Shown one piece after another: positions 1 through 8,759 of a DNA stretch of 64,000 nucleotides. Both the position numbers and the translations under genes were made by a program. The number at the start of each line of letters is the position of its first letter. The first letter of the stretch is position 1. The notes below the pieces were generated by a model. That model made no database searches. It was given only the letters and a program-made list of their open reading frames with translations, and was not told the DNA's origin. The stretch is from Paenalkalicoccus suaedae (GTDB taxonomy: Bacteria > Bacillota > Bacilli > Bacillales > Salisediminibacteriaceae): positions 2,542,001 through 2,606,000 of the forward strand of contig NZ_CP041372.2 in the NCBI RefSeq assembly GCF_006965545.2. The letters run 5' to 3'.

Positions 1-634
1 CGCTTTTTAGACCGCGTCCGCCAGCTACGATAACATTCGCTTCCGATAAATCAACGCCTGACGTTGTGTTCTTCACGATATCTTTGATAATCGTTTGTAG
101 GTTCTTCACATCAACGTCTATCTTTGAAACGTCACCTGTTCGGGAAGTATCCTGCTCAAGTGATGCAATGTTGTTTGGACGGACCGTAACCATCGTTAGC
201 CCATCTTCGACCTCAATTTTCTCAAATGCTTTACCGGAGTAGATTGGTCGAATGAAGACTGGACCGTCTTCGATTGCGACTGCGTCTGAGATTAGTCCAG
301 AGCCAACCTTACTTGCGAGCTTAGGCATGATATCGCGGCCGATTGCCGTATGCCCCATCACAATTCCTTCTGGATTTTCTTCGGAAATAACTTCTTGAAG
401 TGCCTGTGAGTAGCCTTCAGGAGTATACTCTTTTAAGTGAGGATGCTCGACTACGACAACGCGATCCGCGCCATACGCATATAGCTCAGATGCGACATCT
501 GTAATGTTTGCTCCGAGTACGACTCCAACTACTTCTGCCGCGTCGTCGATTAATTTTGCTGCTGCGATCGCCTCAAAGGATACTTGACGAAACGCGCCGT
601 CTTTTACTTCACCTATAACAAGAACTTTTGACAT
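1..634 (-). CDS. etfA: Electron transfer flavoprotein alpha subunit, partial (C-terminus outside window)
   Basis: About 211 N-terminal codons are visible; the gene runs off the left edge. Reading from the ATG at 634 the product begins MSKVLVIGEV and continues with the ETF alpha/beta nucleotide-binding fold (stretches such as VVVVEHPHLKEY and GHTAIGRDIMPKLA). ETF-alpha carries the FAD-binding C-terminal domain, which is not in the window. With ETF-beta it takes electrons from acyl-CoA dehydrogenases and passes them to the quinone pool. It starts 14 bases after the etfB stop behind an AGGGGGAG ribosome site, so it is the distal gene of the lcfA-fadR-fadB-etfB-etfA operon. Confidence 0.93.
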   Translation of the reverse strand, partial: MSKVLVIGEVKDGAFRQVSFEAIAAAKLIDDAAEVVGVVLGANITDVASELYAYGADRVVVVEHPHLKEYTPEGYSQALQEVISEENPEGIVMGHTAIGRDIMPKLASKVGSGLISDAVAIEDGPVFIRPIYSGKAFEKIEVEDGLTMVTVRPNNIASLEQDTSRTGDVSKIDVDVKNLQTIIKDIVKNTTSGVDLSEANVIVAGGRGLKS

Positions 635-648
635 TCGTAGCTCCCCCT

Positions 649-1419
649 TTAAATTACTTTCGCTTCATTTTTTAGTAGTGTAACGAGCTCTTGTACTTGC
701 GTATCAAGATCACCCTCAAGAATTTTACCCGCTTGCTTCTCAGGTGGTAGGTAACGTTCAATGACAGACGTTTTCGCCTCTACATCGTCTTCATCTAAGT
801 CAAGATCATCTAAATCTAGCGTTTCTAGAGGCTTTTTCTTCGCCTTCATAATTCCTGGTAACGATGGATAGCGTGGCTCGTTTAGGCCTTGTTGCGCTGT
901 AACAAGGACAGGTAGTGGTACTTCTACCATCATCTGATCGCCTTCCACATCCTTCTCGATCTTTGCTACACCATCTTCGATTTCAAGCTTTGTAATAGAT
1001 GTCACATAGTTGATTCCTAGTTGATCCGCGACACGAGGACCAATTTGACCAGAGCCACCGTCAACGGCAATGTTCCCACCTAAAATAATATCTACTTCTT
1101 GTGTTTTAAAATATGCAGTAAGCATCGCCTGCGTTGTAAACTGATCTTTATCTTCTACGTCCTCGGAGTCTAGCAGTACGGCTTTATCGGCACCCATTGC
1201 GAGCGCTGTACGGAGCTGCTTCTCTGCTTCTTCTTCCCCTACTGTCACGACCGTTACTTCACCACCGTGCTCATCGCGCAGTGTGATTGCTTCTTCAACG
1301 GCATATTCATCATATGGGTTAATGATGAATTCAGCACCGTCTTCGTCTATTTTTCCGTTCTTAATCGAGATTTTTTCCTCTGTATCAAATGTTCGCTTTA
1401 AGATAACAAAAATGTTCAT
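649..1419 (-). CDS. etfB: Electron transfer flavoprotein beta subunit
   Basis: 256 residues, the usual ETF-beta length. The family signature region VTAQQGLNEPRYPSLPGIMK lies near residues 171-190 and is the AMP-binding and partner-recognition loop. Together with EtfA it forms the soluble heterodimer that accepts electrons from acyl-CoA dehydrogenase in beta-oxidation. The ATG at 1419 is preceded by AGGAGGGG. An acidic insert (LDLDDLDLDEDD) follows the signature loop, consistent with a halo- or alkaliphilic proteome. It is downstream of fadB and a candidate cre box. Confidence 0.95.
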   Translation of the reverse strand: MNIFVILKRTFDTEEKISIKNGKIDEDGAEFIINPYDEYAVEEAITLRDEHGGEVTVVTVGEEEAEKQLRTALAMGADKAVLLDSEDVEDKDQFTTQAMLTAYFKTQEVDIILGGNIAVDGGSGQIGPRVADQLGINYVTSITKLEIEDGVAKIEKDVEGDQMMVEVPLPVLVTAQQGLNEPRYPSLPGIMKAKKKPLETLDLDDLDLDEDDVEAKTSVIERYLPPEKQAGKILEGDLDTQVQELVTLLKNEAKVI

Positions 1420-1447
1420 GCTTTACCCCTCCTGGATAAGTTAAGTG

Positions 1448-1461
1448 GTTAAACGCTTTCA
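1448..1461 (-). promoter_or_regulatory. Candidate cre (CcpA) site between fadB and etfB
   Basis: The minus strand reads TGAAAGCGTTTAAC, 12 of 14 positions of the Bacillus cre consensus TGWAANCGNTNWCA. It lies about 30 bases upstream of etfB. The sequence match is direct; carbon catabolite repression of the distal genes of this operon is inference. Confidence 0.4.
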
Positions 1462-1477
1462 TTTCCATTTATAATAG

Positions 1478-1496
1478 AAGCTGCACAAGGCAGCTT
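1478..1496 (-). terminator. Short hairpin after fadB (weak terminator or attenuator)
   Basis: Perfect 7-bp stem AAGCTGC/GCAGCTT with a 5-nt loop immediately after the fadB stop. On the minus strand it is followed by CTATTATAA rather than a U run, so it is more likely a processing or attenuation hairpin than a strong terminator. Confidence 0.4.
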
Positions 1497-1498
1497 AA

Positions 1499-2281
1499 CT
1501 ATTTCTTATTAAACGTTGGCTTTCGTTTTTCTAAAAAGGCTTGAATACCCTCTTTTGCATCTCGCTTGTCAAAGACGTTGCCGAAATACACCGCTTCCTT
1601 CTCTTGCCCTCGCTCTAACGGCTCACGATCAGCAATAGCCAATAGCTCCATCGAATATTCCACGGTTAGGCGACTTTTAGCTGCTATCTTATGTGCCAAA
1701 GCTAGAGCCTCATCTAGCACATTCTCTTCTTCGACAGCACGGTTGACGAGACCTAGTCGCGCGCCTTCCTCTCCGGAAATCGAATCAGAAGTGAGTAGAA
1801 GCTCCATTGCTTTTGATTGGCCGATTAGTCTAGGTAAGCGTTGCGTTCCAGCAAATCCGGGAATTAGTCCAAGTGTTAGCTCTGGCAATCCAAGCTTTGC
1901 GTTCGTTGCTGCAACTCGCAGGTGACAGGCCATGGCAAGCTCTAATCCGCCTCCAAGCGCTGCGCCGTGAATAGCCGCAATAACAGGGATCGTGCCTGTC
2001 TCAATGGAACGGAAAATTCGTTGACCGTCGAGACCTAGTGTCTGAAAATCGTCTCCGTGCTTCACGTCCGTAAATTCTTTAATGTCAGCTCCGGCCGCAA
2101 AAAATCTACCTTCCCCGTGGATGACAATAGCGTATACGTCACCAGACTCTGTTAACTCTTCGACTGCTTTCCCGATCTCTTGAATCATGCCTTGTGACAG
2201 AGCGTTTGCTGGAGCGTTATCTAATGTGATAATACCAACCTTGTCATCTGTCTTGAGCCTTACATATTGATAGGCTTCCAT
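1499..2281 (-). CDS. fadB: Enoyl-CoA hydratase/isomerase (crotonase family)
   Basis: 260 residues from the ATG at 2281. A GTG three codons upstream is possible, but it overlaps the AAAGGTGAG ribosome site, so the ATG is preferred. Crotonase fold: oxyanion-hole segments AAGADIKEF (about 65-73) and HGAALGGGLELAMACHLR (about 104-121), with the two catalytic glutamates in GGGLE and LGLPE. It hydrates trans-2-enoyl-CoA in beta-oxidation. In B. subtilis the same operon position is held by the fadB-named crotonase. Operonic with fadR (21-base gap) and etfB. Confidence 0.9.
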   Translation of the reverse strand: MEAYQYVRLKTDDKVGIITLDNAPANALSQGMIQEIGKAVEELTESGDVYAIVIHGEGRFFAAGADIKEFTDVKHGDDFQTLGLDGQRIFRSIETGTIPVIAAIHGAALGGGLELAMACHLRVAATNAKLGLPELTLGLIPGFAGTQRLPRLIGQSKAMELLLTSDSISGEEGARLGLVNRAVEEENVLDEALALAHKIAAKSRLTVEYSMELLAIADREPLERGQEKEAVYFGNVFDKRDAKEGIQAFLEKRKPTFNKK

Positions 2282-2302
2282 TACTATCACTCACCTTTTT
2301 AA

Positions 2303-2893
2303 TTATGTAGCTTTTGCTAATCCCTTTAACAAAAACGCATGTATGCTTGCTGCAAGAGGAGCTAGCTCATAGCGGTGATCCTTCATAACCCAGTTTGTTA
2401 CGACCTCATCAATCGCCCCAAAGATGAGCTGTCTCACGATTCGAACGTCTAAGTCTGTATCGAAGAGTCCGTTTTCCTGCCCTTCTAAAATGACAGAATC
2501 AATGAGCTTCAAGTAGCCCTTTAACACTTCGTTGACTCGTAGTCGAATCGAAATATTGGACTGCCTTAGCTCTAACTGTGTGACAAGCGCTAAGTCATGA
2601 TCTTTCTCCAGCTGCTTTAAGTGCATTTCAATGAGGATAAAAAGCTTTTGCTTCGTTGACTCCTCTTTTTCCATCGTCTCTTTAATGTGTCCGACAAAGG
2701 AACCCATCTTCTCTTCAAAGAGCGAGATTAAAATGTCCTCTTTATTTTTAAAGTAGAGATAGATGGTGCCATCTGCTACTCCTGCCTCTTTCGCTATTTT
2801 AGAAACCTGTGAGTGATGATAGCCATTTTTGGCAATCACCTTGACAGCGGCATCAATTATTTTATCGTATTTAACTCCGCGCTTTTTTGCCAT
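2303..2893 (-). CDS. fadR: TetR-family fatty-acid degradation regulator FadR
   Basis: 196 residues from the ATG at 2893, behind GAGGAG; an open frame extends 15 codons further upstream but has no ribosome site and crosses the operator. Residues about 8-55 form a TetR helix-turn-helix (DAAVKVIAKNGYHHSQVSKI then GVADGTIYLYFKNKEDIL). Bacillus FadR represses beta-oxidation genes and is released by long-chain acyl-CoA. Its own operator and promoter lie just upstream at 2924-2977, so it is probably autorepressed. It sits between lcfA and fadB as in B. subtilis. Confidence 0.93.
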   Translation of the reverse strand: MAKKRGVKYDKIIDAAVKVIAKNGYHHSQVSKIAKEAGVADGTIYLYFKNKEDILISLFEEKMGSFVGHIKETMEKEESTKQKLFILIEMHLKQLEKDHDLALVTQLELRQSNISIRLRVNEVLKGYLKLIDSVILEGQENGLFDTDLDVRIVRQLIFGAIDEVVTNWVMKDHRYELAPLAASIHAFLLKGLAKAT

Positions 2894-2923
2894 TGTGCTT
2901 CGACTCCTCGCTGACCCAATAAA

Positions 2924-2941
2924 TGAATGACCATTCATTCA
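2924..2941 (-). promoter_or_regulatory. FadR operator
   Basis: TGAATGACCATTCATTCA: perfect 7-bp arms TGAATGA/TCATTCA around 4 bases, which is the published Bacillus FadR box. It starts 8 bases downstream of the -10 at 2949-2954, so it covers the transcription start of fadR. Confidence 0.9.
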
Positions 2942-2948
2942 TAATGTC

Positions 2949-2977
2949 ATGTTACCGAATACCGCTCTTTCTGTCAA
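2949..2977 (-). promoter_or_regulatory. SigA-type promoter of fadR-fadB-etfBA
   Basis: On the minus strand, -35 TTGACA (2972-2977), 17-base spacer, -10 TAACAT (2949-2954). It lies inside a hairpin region after the lcfA stop and directly above the FadR operator. This gives the distal genes a FadR-controlled start besides read-through from lcfA. Confidence 0.7.
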
Positions 2978-3021
2978 TAAAAGAGCGGTATATTTTTTAC
3001 TTTATCAGATTAATGGCGTCA

Positions 3022-4713
3022 TTAGCTAGTCATACGCTCCTTCTCTTCTTCTTGGAGCGCGCGTCTTAACACTTTCCCTACCATCGTTTTAGGTAGTTCT
3101 TGTCTGAATTCATAGCTACGTGGCACTTTATACGCGGCAAGCTGCTTTCGGCAAAAAGCGTTTAGCTCTTCTTCCGTTGCCTTCGCACCATCTTTAAGTA
3201 CGATAAACGCTTTTACCGTTTCCCCGCGATAAGGATCTGGAATCCCGATAGCGACGGCCTCCATTATTGCTGGGTGCTCAAACAGGACTTCTTCAATTTC
3301 ACGGGGGTAAATATTAAATCCACCTGCAATAATCATATCTTTTTTGCGATCGACAATATAAAAATAGCCTTCTTCATCCATGTATCCCATGTCACCCGTA
3401 TACAGCCATCCGTTTTGAAGGGTCGCCGCGGTTTCTTCAGGACGATTCCAATATCCGCGCATAATCTGCGGACCGCGAATAATTAATTCGCCCACCTCGC
3501 CTGGCTTAGCCTGCTCTCCCGTCTCGGCCGAAACAATGCTTACGTCTGTATCTGGCCAAGGTAAGCCAATGCTACCTTGCGGGCGTTTGCCCCACATTAA
3601 ATTAAAGTGCGTGACAGGGGACGCCTCTGTTAATCCGAATCCTTCTGAGAGTTTGCCTCCTGTTTTGGACTCAAACTGCTGTTGCACTTCAAGCGGAAGT
3701 GGCGCTGATCCACTAATACAAATGTTGATAGAAGACAGGTCGAATTTCTCGACATTCTTATCGTTTAAAAGCCCTATGTACATCGTTGGTGCACCAGGGA
3801 AGATCGTTACTTTTTGCTTTTGAATCGCTTTTAACGTTTGCGTTGTATCAAACTTAGGCAGGATAACAAGCTTCGAGCGATCCATGACAGAAAAGTTCAT
3901 GCCAACCGTCATTCCATACACGTGGAAGAATGGAAGTGCTCCTAAAATAACTTCATTGCCATGATCTATCTTATGCATCCAGCGAATGCACTGTGTCGTA
4001 TTTGCAACTAAATTGTAGTGTGTGAGCATAACGCCCTTCGCAACGCCTGTCGTTCCACCAGTGTATTGTAGTAGCGCTAGATCCTCTTTTGGATCAATAT
4101 ACACATTCATTTCAAGACTTCTATTTGACTGTATGAATCGGACAAAGTCGTGATTGTGTGCATCAAAATCGACTTTGACGTCCATACCCGTATTTTTCTT
4201 TTGAATGAACGGATAGATCACGTTTTTTGGGAAAGGCAAGTAGTCCTTAATCCGCGTGACGATCACATGCTCTAACGCCGTTTTGTCACGAACGTTTTGC
4301 ACCTTTGGATAAACAAGGTCCAAACAAATCATGACTGTCGCTCCAGAGTCGATCATTTGATGTTCAAGCTCGCGCTCCATATAGAGCGGATTTGTTTGGA
4401 CAATAATACCACCAGCCATCAGTATGCCATAGTAGCTAATCACGGACTGTGGGGTGTTAGCGAGCATAATCGCGACACGGTCCCCTTTTTTCACTCCGAG
4501 CTTTTGTAATCCATTGGCAAATCGTAGAGCTGCATCATAGACTTCCTGATACGACATTTCTTTACCCATAAATTCAAGCAACGATTTTTTTGGTACCTCT
4601 GTTGCTGCTTTTTTTAAATAGTGATGCAACGTATGCTCATCGTACTCGATTGTCTCTGGAATATCTGCTGGATATTGATCGATCCATGGTCGTGCGATTG
4701 TCTCTTGCTGCAT
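3022..4713 (-). CDS. lcfA: Long-chain fatty-acid-CoA ligase (copy 1)
   Basis: 563 residues from the ATG at 4713, chosen because GGAGGAG stands 6 bases before it and because this gives exactly the length of the neighbouring paralogue. ANL superfamily: P-loop LLQYTGGTTGVAKGVML near 205-221, acyl-adenylate motif YTGDMGYMDEEG, hinge DRKKDMIIAGGFNIYP, and the catalytic C-terminal lysine in PKTMVGKVLRR. It activates fatty acids to acyl-CoA with ATP. It stands directly upstream of fadR and is preceded by a second, closely similar gene. Confidence 0.93.
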   Translation of the reverse strand: MQQETIARPWIDQYPADIPETIEYDEHTLHHYLKKAATEVPKKSLLEFMGKEMSYQEVYDAALRFANGLQKLGVKKGDRVAIMLANTPQSVISYYGILMAGGIIVQTNPLYMERELEHQMIDSGATVMICLDLVYPKVQNVRDKTALEHVIVTRIKDYLPFPKNVIYPFIQKKNTGMDVKVDFDAHNHDFVRFIQSNRSLEMNVYIDPKEDLALLQYTGGTTGVAKGVMLTHYNLVANTTQCIRWMHKIDHGNEVILGALPFFHVYGMTVGMNFSVMDRSKLVILPKFDTTQTLKAIQKQKVTIFPGAPTMYIGLLNDKNVEKFDLSSINICISGSAPLPLEVQQQFESKTGGKLSEGFGLTEASPVTHFNLMWGKRPQGSIGLPWPDTDVSIVSAETGEQAKPGEVGELIIRGPQIMRGYWNRPEETAATLQNGWLYTGDMGYMDEEGYFYIVDRKKDMIIAGGFNIYPREIEEVLFEHPAIMEAVAIGIPDPYRGETVKAFIVLKDGAKATEEELNAFCRKQLAAYKVPRSYEFRQELPKTMVGKVLRRALQEEEKERMTS

Positions 4714-4791
4714 GATGTTCTCCTCCATTATTCCTTCCCTCTATGAAGAAGAAAGCAACCCTCTCTCTTGCGCAAAAATGCTAAACAGATA

Positions 4792-4825
4792 ATCAGGGGC
4801 TCACACGAAAACGCGTGCCCCTGAT
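4792..4825 (-). terminator. Hairpin between the two lcfA paralogues
   Basis: Arms ATCAGGGGC/GCCCCTGAT with a partly paired ACGCG..CGTGT interior, lying between the stop of copy 2 and the start of copy 1. Only a short T run follows on the minus strand (TATCTGTTT), so it may be a partial terminator that lowers copy 1 expression. Confidence 0.5.
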
Positions 4826-4832
4826 AGGCTGA

Positions 4833-6524
4833 TTACGTATTTTCTCTCTTTTTCTTTTCTTCCTCAACGAGTACACGTCTTAGAATTTTACCTACCATTG
4901 TTTTTGGGAGTTCGTCTCTAAACTCATAAAACTTTGGTACTTTAAACGCAGCTAAGTGCTTACGGCAATATTCATCTAAGTCAGACTCATTAATCGATTG
5001 GCCCTCTTTTGGTACAATAAACGCCTTAACCGTCTCCCCACGGTAAGGATCAGGAACGCCAATGACACAAACCTCCTGCACGCTATCATACTCATAAAGA
5101 ACCTCTTCCACTTCACGTGGATAAATATTAAATCCACCTGCAATGATCATATCTTTTTTACGATCAACAATATAAAAGAAACCTTCTTCGTCCATGTAAC
5201 CCATGTCACCAGTCAAGAACCAATCTCCTCTAAAGGATGCTTGCGTAGCCTCTGGCTGATTCCAGTAACCCTTCATCACCTGCGGACCTTTAATCATGAT
5301 CTCACCAACCTCATTCGGCTCTGCTTCCTCCCCTGCCTCTGCCGAAAGAATGGTGACATCTGTATCTGGCCACGGTACTCCAATGGAGCCCTGCTTTCTT
5401 CTTCCCCATATAAAGTTAGCAATGGCTACAGGTGATGTCTCCGTTAATCCGTATCCTTCTACTAGGCTACCTTTTGTCGCTGTCTCAAATCGTGACTGCA
5501 CCTCGACAGGCAGTGGCGCCGATCCACTAATACACGCTTTTATCGAGGATAAATCGTGCTTTTGAATATCTGGGTGATTTAATAGCCCAATGTACATCGT
5601 CGGCGCGCCTGGATAGAGCGTCGCTTTATGCTTCTCAATCGATTTTAAAATAGCCTTCGGATCAAATTTAGGAATAATAATCATTTTAAATGCCATCCGA
5701 ATCGCTAAGTTCATCACAGTCGTCATCCCGTATACGTGGAAAAATGGGAGAGCGGCGATAATAACCTCTTCGCCGTGCTTCATCTTGTACATCCACTCTT
5801 CACACTGCTGAGTATTAACAACTAAATTATAGTGCGTAAGCATAACTCCTTTTGCAGGTCCGGTCGTTCCCCCTGTGTATTGCAAAAGAGCTAAATCTTG
5901 TTTTGGATCAATCGAAAGCGGTATTTCTTCCTTCGACCCTTTTTCTAAAAGAGCGGTAAAGCTTAGAAGTGTGTCAGTGTAAGTTAAATCCACTTTGATA
6001 CCCGTATTTTTCTTTTGAATGAACGGATAGATCACGTTCTTAGGGAAAGGAAGGTAATCTTTAATCCCCGTCACAATGATGTGTTTTAGAGGCGTTTTGT
6101 CCTTTACCTTTGCCACTCTTGGATAAACGAGATCTAGGCAAATCATCACTTTCGCACCTGAATCCGTCATTTGGTGCTCTATTTCCCTCTCCACATAGAG
6201 AGGGTTCGTTTGCACGACAATCGCTCCTGCAAACAGTGCGCCATAATAAGAAATAACGGCTTGTGGTGTATTGGCAAGCATGATGGCTACGCGGTCCCCT
6301 TGTTCAACGCCGATAGTACGAAGCTGATTGGCAAGCTTGAGTGATGCCTCATATAGCTCTTTATAAGACATTTCCGTTCCCATAAAGTGAAGGGCACTCT
6401 TAGTAGGAAATTCGTTTGCTGCTCGCTTCAAGTACCCTTGTAGCGTCATCTCTTCGTACTCAATGGAAGTCGGTATTTCAGCTGGATATTGATCAAACCA
6501 AGGTTTTTTCGTTAACGTTTCCAC
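4833..6524 (-). CDS. lcfA: Long-chain fatty-acid-CoA ligase (copy 2)
   Basis: 563 residues, the same length as the downstream copy and colinear with it throughout, so the pair looks like a tandem duplication that has diverged. P-loop LLQYTGGTTGPAKGVMLTH, motif LTGDMGYMDEEGFFYIVDRK and C-terminal PKTMVGKILRR are intact, so both copies should be active. The differences are concentrated outside the nucleotide-binding motifs (for example 185-205), where chain-length preference could differ; that is inference. First gene of the fad operon; its ATG has AAGGAGG upstream. Confidence 0.93.
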   Translation of the reverse strand: METLTKKPWFDQYPAEIPTSIEYEEMTLQGYLKRAANEFPTKSALHFMGTEMSYKELYEASLKLANQLRTIGVEQGDRVAIMLANTPQAVISYYGALFAGAIVVQTNPLYVEREIEHQMTDSGAKVMICLDLVYPRVAKVKDKTPLKHIIVTGIKDYLPFPKNVIYPFIQKKNTGIKVDLTYTDTLLSFTALLEKGSKEEIPLSIDPKQDLALLQYTGGTTGPAKGVMLTHYNLVVNTQQCEEWMYKMKHGEEVIIAALPFFHVYGMTTVMNLAIRMAFKMIIIPKFDPKAILKSIEKHKATLYPGAPTMYIGLLNHPDIQKHDLSSIKACISGSAPLPVEVQSRFETATKGSLVEGYGLTETSPVAIANFIWGRRKQGSIGVPWPDTDVTILSAEAGEEAEPNEVGEIMIKGPQVMKGYWNQPEATQASFRGDWFLTGDMGYMDEEGFFYIVDRKKDMIIAGGFNIYPREVEEVLYEYDSVQEVCVIGVPDPYRGETVKAFIVPKEGQSINESDLDEYCRKHLAAFKVPKFYEFRDELPKTMVGKILRRVLVEEEKKKRENT

Positions 6525-6699
6525 GGCACAACCTCCTTCTTATTCGCTTTTCCTTTCTCTAAGCTTAGAGGGCGTCTCTTTTTATGCTCCTCCAAATCAG
6601 GCATTCTTCTCTCTTACTAATATTGTAATGAAAACGGATACAAAAAGAAACACTAAAAGCTATATTTTTGAAAAATTGTGAATTGGAGAGGTTTTTGAA

Positions 6700-6965
6700 A
6701 CGGTTAATCAAGTGCTATCTAATTTCAAGATCAGCCCTTCGGGCTAGATTGATTAATTGCCAAACAGTTTAAATCTGCACTTCGAGCTGTCAGCCCTCCA
6801 GACACTCTACGACATCCATAGGGCCGGTCTTTGAGCTTCCTCGTCGGCATGGCGCGGCTGCCGCCTTACCATTAACGCCTCCTGTGGGATCTCAAAGACC
6901 TCTTTCCCCTATGGATTGTCTCCGAATGTCTTCTGGGTCTGCCAGCTCTGCGTTTGATTTAAGAA
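6700..6965 (-). repeat. Repeat family A, copy A1
   Basis: Structured repeat, sense taken as the minus strand. Long stem: GACA-TCCATAGGG type arms at about 6810-6828 and 6908-6926; inner stem GGTCTTTGAG/CTCAAAGACC (about 6831-6840 and 6892-6901); apical stem ATGGT/GCCAT capping a GGC-ggca-GCC hairpin. Two 13-nt hairpin units (TTCGAGCT and AGCCC-TTC-GGGCT types) about 43 bp apart lie at 6733-6788. It fills the gap upstream of the fad operon. Not recognised as a known family. Confidence 0.8.
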
Positions 6966-7015
6966 GGCAAGAGAAAAGAGCTTCTTTAGGTTAGTGACAC
7001 TACGTATTTTTGCTT

Positions 7016-7185
7016 TCTCGTCACTCCTTCCACTTTGCACGTCACTTCTGGCAACTTACTCTTCATTACGTGGTGCGTTCTCTTCACAAAAGCAACGGTT
7101 CGCTTCACTTAGTGCTTTCTCATTACTTCTCTCACCTTGCGCGTCACTTCCGGCATCTTGCTCGTCATAACGTCGTGATATTATT
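7016..7185. repeat. 21-bp-phased degenerate tandem array (family C)
   Basis: About eight units of 21 bp (one of 18) beginning CGTCAC, CTTCAC or CTTCAT and ending near TTGCT or GTTCT. The phase is kept although the units differ. An 83-codon open frame across it is a by-product of the 21-bp (7-codon) phase and not a convincing gene. Similar arrays are at 9880, 36120, 41500 and 49040. Confidence 0.7.
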
Positions 7186-7294
7186 ATTAGTACATTTCGA
7201 TGTCTGTATTAAATTATTAAACTTACTAAACTATTTACTAGCATATTCTTATCTATTTTAATAATATAATCAGTTACTAAATTTATTAATGATA

Positions 7295-7331
7295 AACTAA
7301 CAATATTCTTTTATGCTAAATATTGTTAGTT
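7295..7331. promoter_or_regulatory. Perfect 13-bp inverted repeat upstream of the protease gene
   Basis: AACTAACAATATT and AATATTGTTAGTT separated by 11 bases, 73 bases before the protease start, in AT-rich DNA. It could be a regulator-binding site or an mRNA 5' hairpin; no U run follows, so it is unlikely to be a terminator. Confidence 0.5.
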
Positions 7332-7403
7332 GGGTGGTTCCAAAAATTATAAGGAGGGTTATTAATTTTCATCACAAATAAATTAACTGAGGAGTTTTAT
7401 TTT

Positions 7404-8734
7404 ATGAAAACAATTATAGGTGCATTTTTAGCTTTTTTTATTATCCCTTTTTCTTATGCGCATGCAAATTCTAACTCTAATAATATGTCTGTAACAGAAG
7501 AAACTGTTAATAAAGTGATTGAAGAAAGAGAGCTTTTTGGTATAAATAGCGATGCTACTGATTTAGAAGATCTTATTTTAGAGGGGAATATTTCTTTGAA
7601 ATTTGGAGTGCATATGACTGATGAGGAAGAACAGGATTTATCAACTAGGCTTGAAGAACAAAAAGAGACTACCAATAAGATTCAAGATATAATCAAAAGT
7701 TCTAAATACTTAGAGGATAACTACTTAGGAAGCTATATCGATCAAGCAAGTGGTGGAGATATTTTTTTCGGCTTTAAACCGGGCACTGATTTAAATATTA
7801 TAAAAAATAATAATCGTTCTCTAAATACGCTAAATAATAATTCAGAAATTGATATTGTCCTATATCATGCTGAGTATTCTGAAGACGAGCTTGATGAGAT
7901 AACTTCTATAATTAATAAAACCTAAATGATATAGCTAAACAGATAAATTATGAGTTTATGTTCGTAGATTTTGTAAATCAAAAAATAGATATTGGAATTT
8001 TAGAAGACAATGAGATCAATAACTCGAAAGTTATTCAAGTTTTAAGTGAATACGTAAAACTCGAAGACTACTCAGTTTTTAATATTATTATGCTTGATTC
8101 CCCTGCTCCAATATTCGACGAATCTAGATCGGCAACAACTAGGCCTCTAAGAAGTGGATTAGTAATTGATCGAAACCCAAATACAACCGGTAATTGCTCC
8201 ATCGCATATTCTGCTATAGATTCATCTAATAACCCTTATATAATTACGGCTGGTCATTGTTGGGCAGGACAACAGGGTTTAGGTCTTTATCAAGGTGGCT
8301 CTTATATAGGTACAGTAAGCAGTAGAGCTCATTATGGGGGGGCTGTCGATGCAATGGGTATTAGGGTATCTTCTAATGCTTTGTTAAGTAATAGAATTTA
8401 TAACACAGCTACTAGATTATCAAATTTAGAGGTAGCAGGCAACGATCAAATTGGTGACATTGTATGTAAATCCGGGATGCATGGTAACTCTTGTAGTATA
8501 ATTCATGGCAAAAATGCTAACGGATATACAACAAATCGATCCTTTTATGGGCGAAGATATTTTGAAGGGTTAAGAGCTTCTCTTTATAGCAGCCAAGTTG
8601 GCGATAGCGGTGGATTAATACATCACAACAATACTCTGAAGGGCGTTCACAAAGGGAAATTAGAGGGATGGACTGTCTATTCTCATGTTACTCACGTTAC
8701 ACGTCAACTAGGTCTAACTCCAGTTACTTGGTAA
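7404..8734 (+). pseudogene. Secreted trypsin-like serine protease (S1, streptogrisin-like) broken by a -1 frameshift
   Basis: Two frames cover one protein. 7404-7925 encodes a signal peptide (MKTIIGAFLAFFIIPFSYAHA) and a propeptide of about 150 residues. The remainder, read to 8734, ends the propeptide and contains the catalytic domain: ITAGHCW (His), GGAVDAMGIRV (Asp), VGDSGGLI (Ser), and two cysteine pairs (NCSI..GHC and VCKSGMHGNSC) typical of family S1E. In the second frame the reading is open from 7919, giving LNDIAKQINYEF before the first ATG at 7958, so the split is one missing base in the A run at 7917-7920. Intact it would be about 442 residues. It is AT-rich compared with its neighbours, which suggests acquisition. 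It could be a true pseudogene or an assembly error. Confidence 0.85.
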
Positions 8735-8759
8735 GAAATATTATAATGAGGTGATAACT

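Noticed and set aside
2945-3010. Hairpin TACCGCTCTTT/AAAGAGCGGTA as a terminator of lcfA
   Set aside because: The T run lies on the plus-strand side, so it would stop plus-strand transcripts; on the minus strand it holds the fadR promoter instead.
7010-7261. 83-codon plus-strand ORF rich in His and Phe
   Set aside because: It covers the 21-bp array at 7016-7185, has no ribosome site and no resemblance to a protein.
7917-7921. Programmed -1 frameshifting in the protease gene
   Set aside because: The shift would have to occur at AAT-AAA-ACC, which does not fit X-XXY-YYZ, and no strong downstream stem was seen; a simple indel is more economical.
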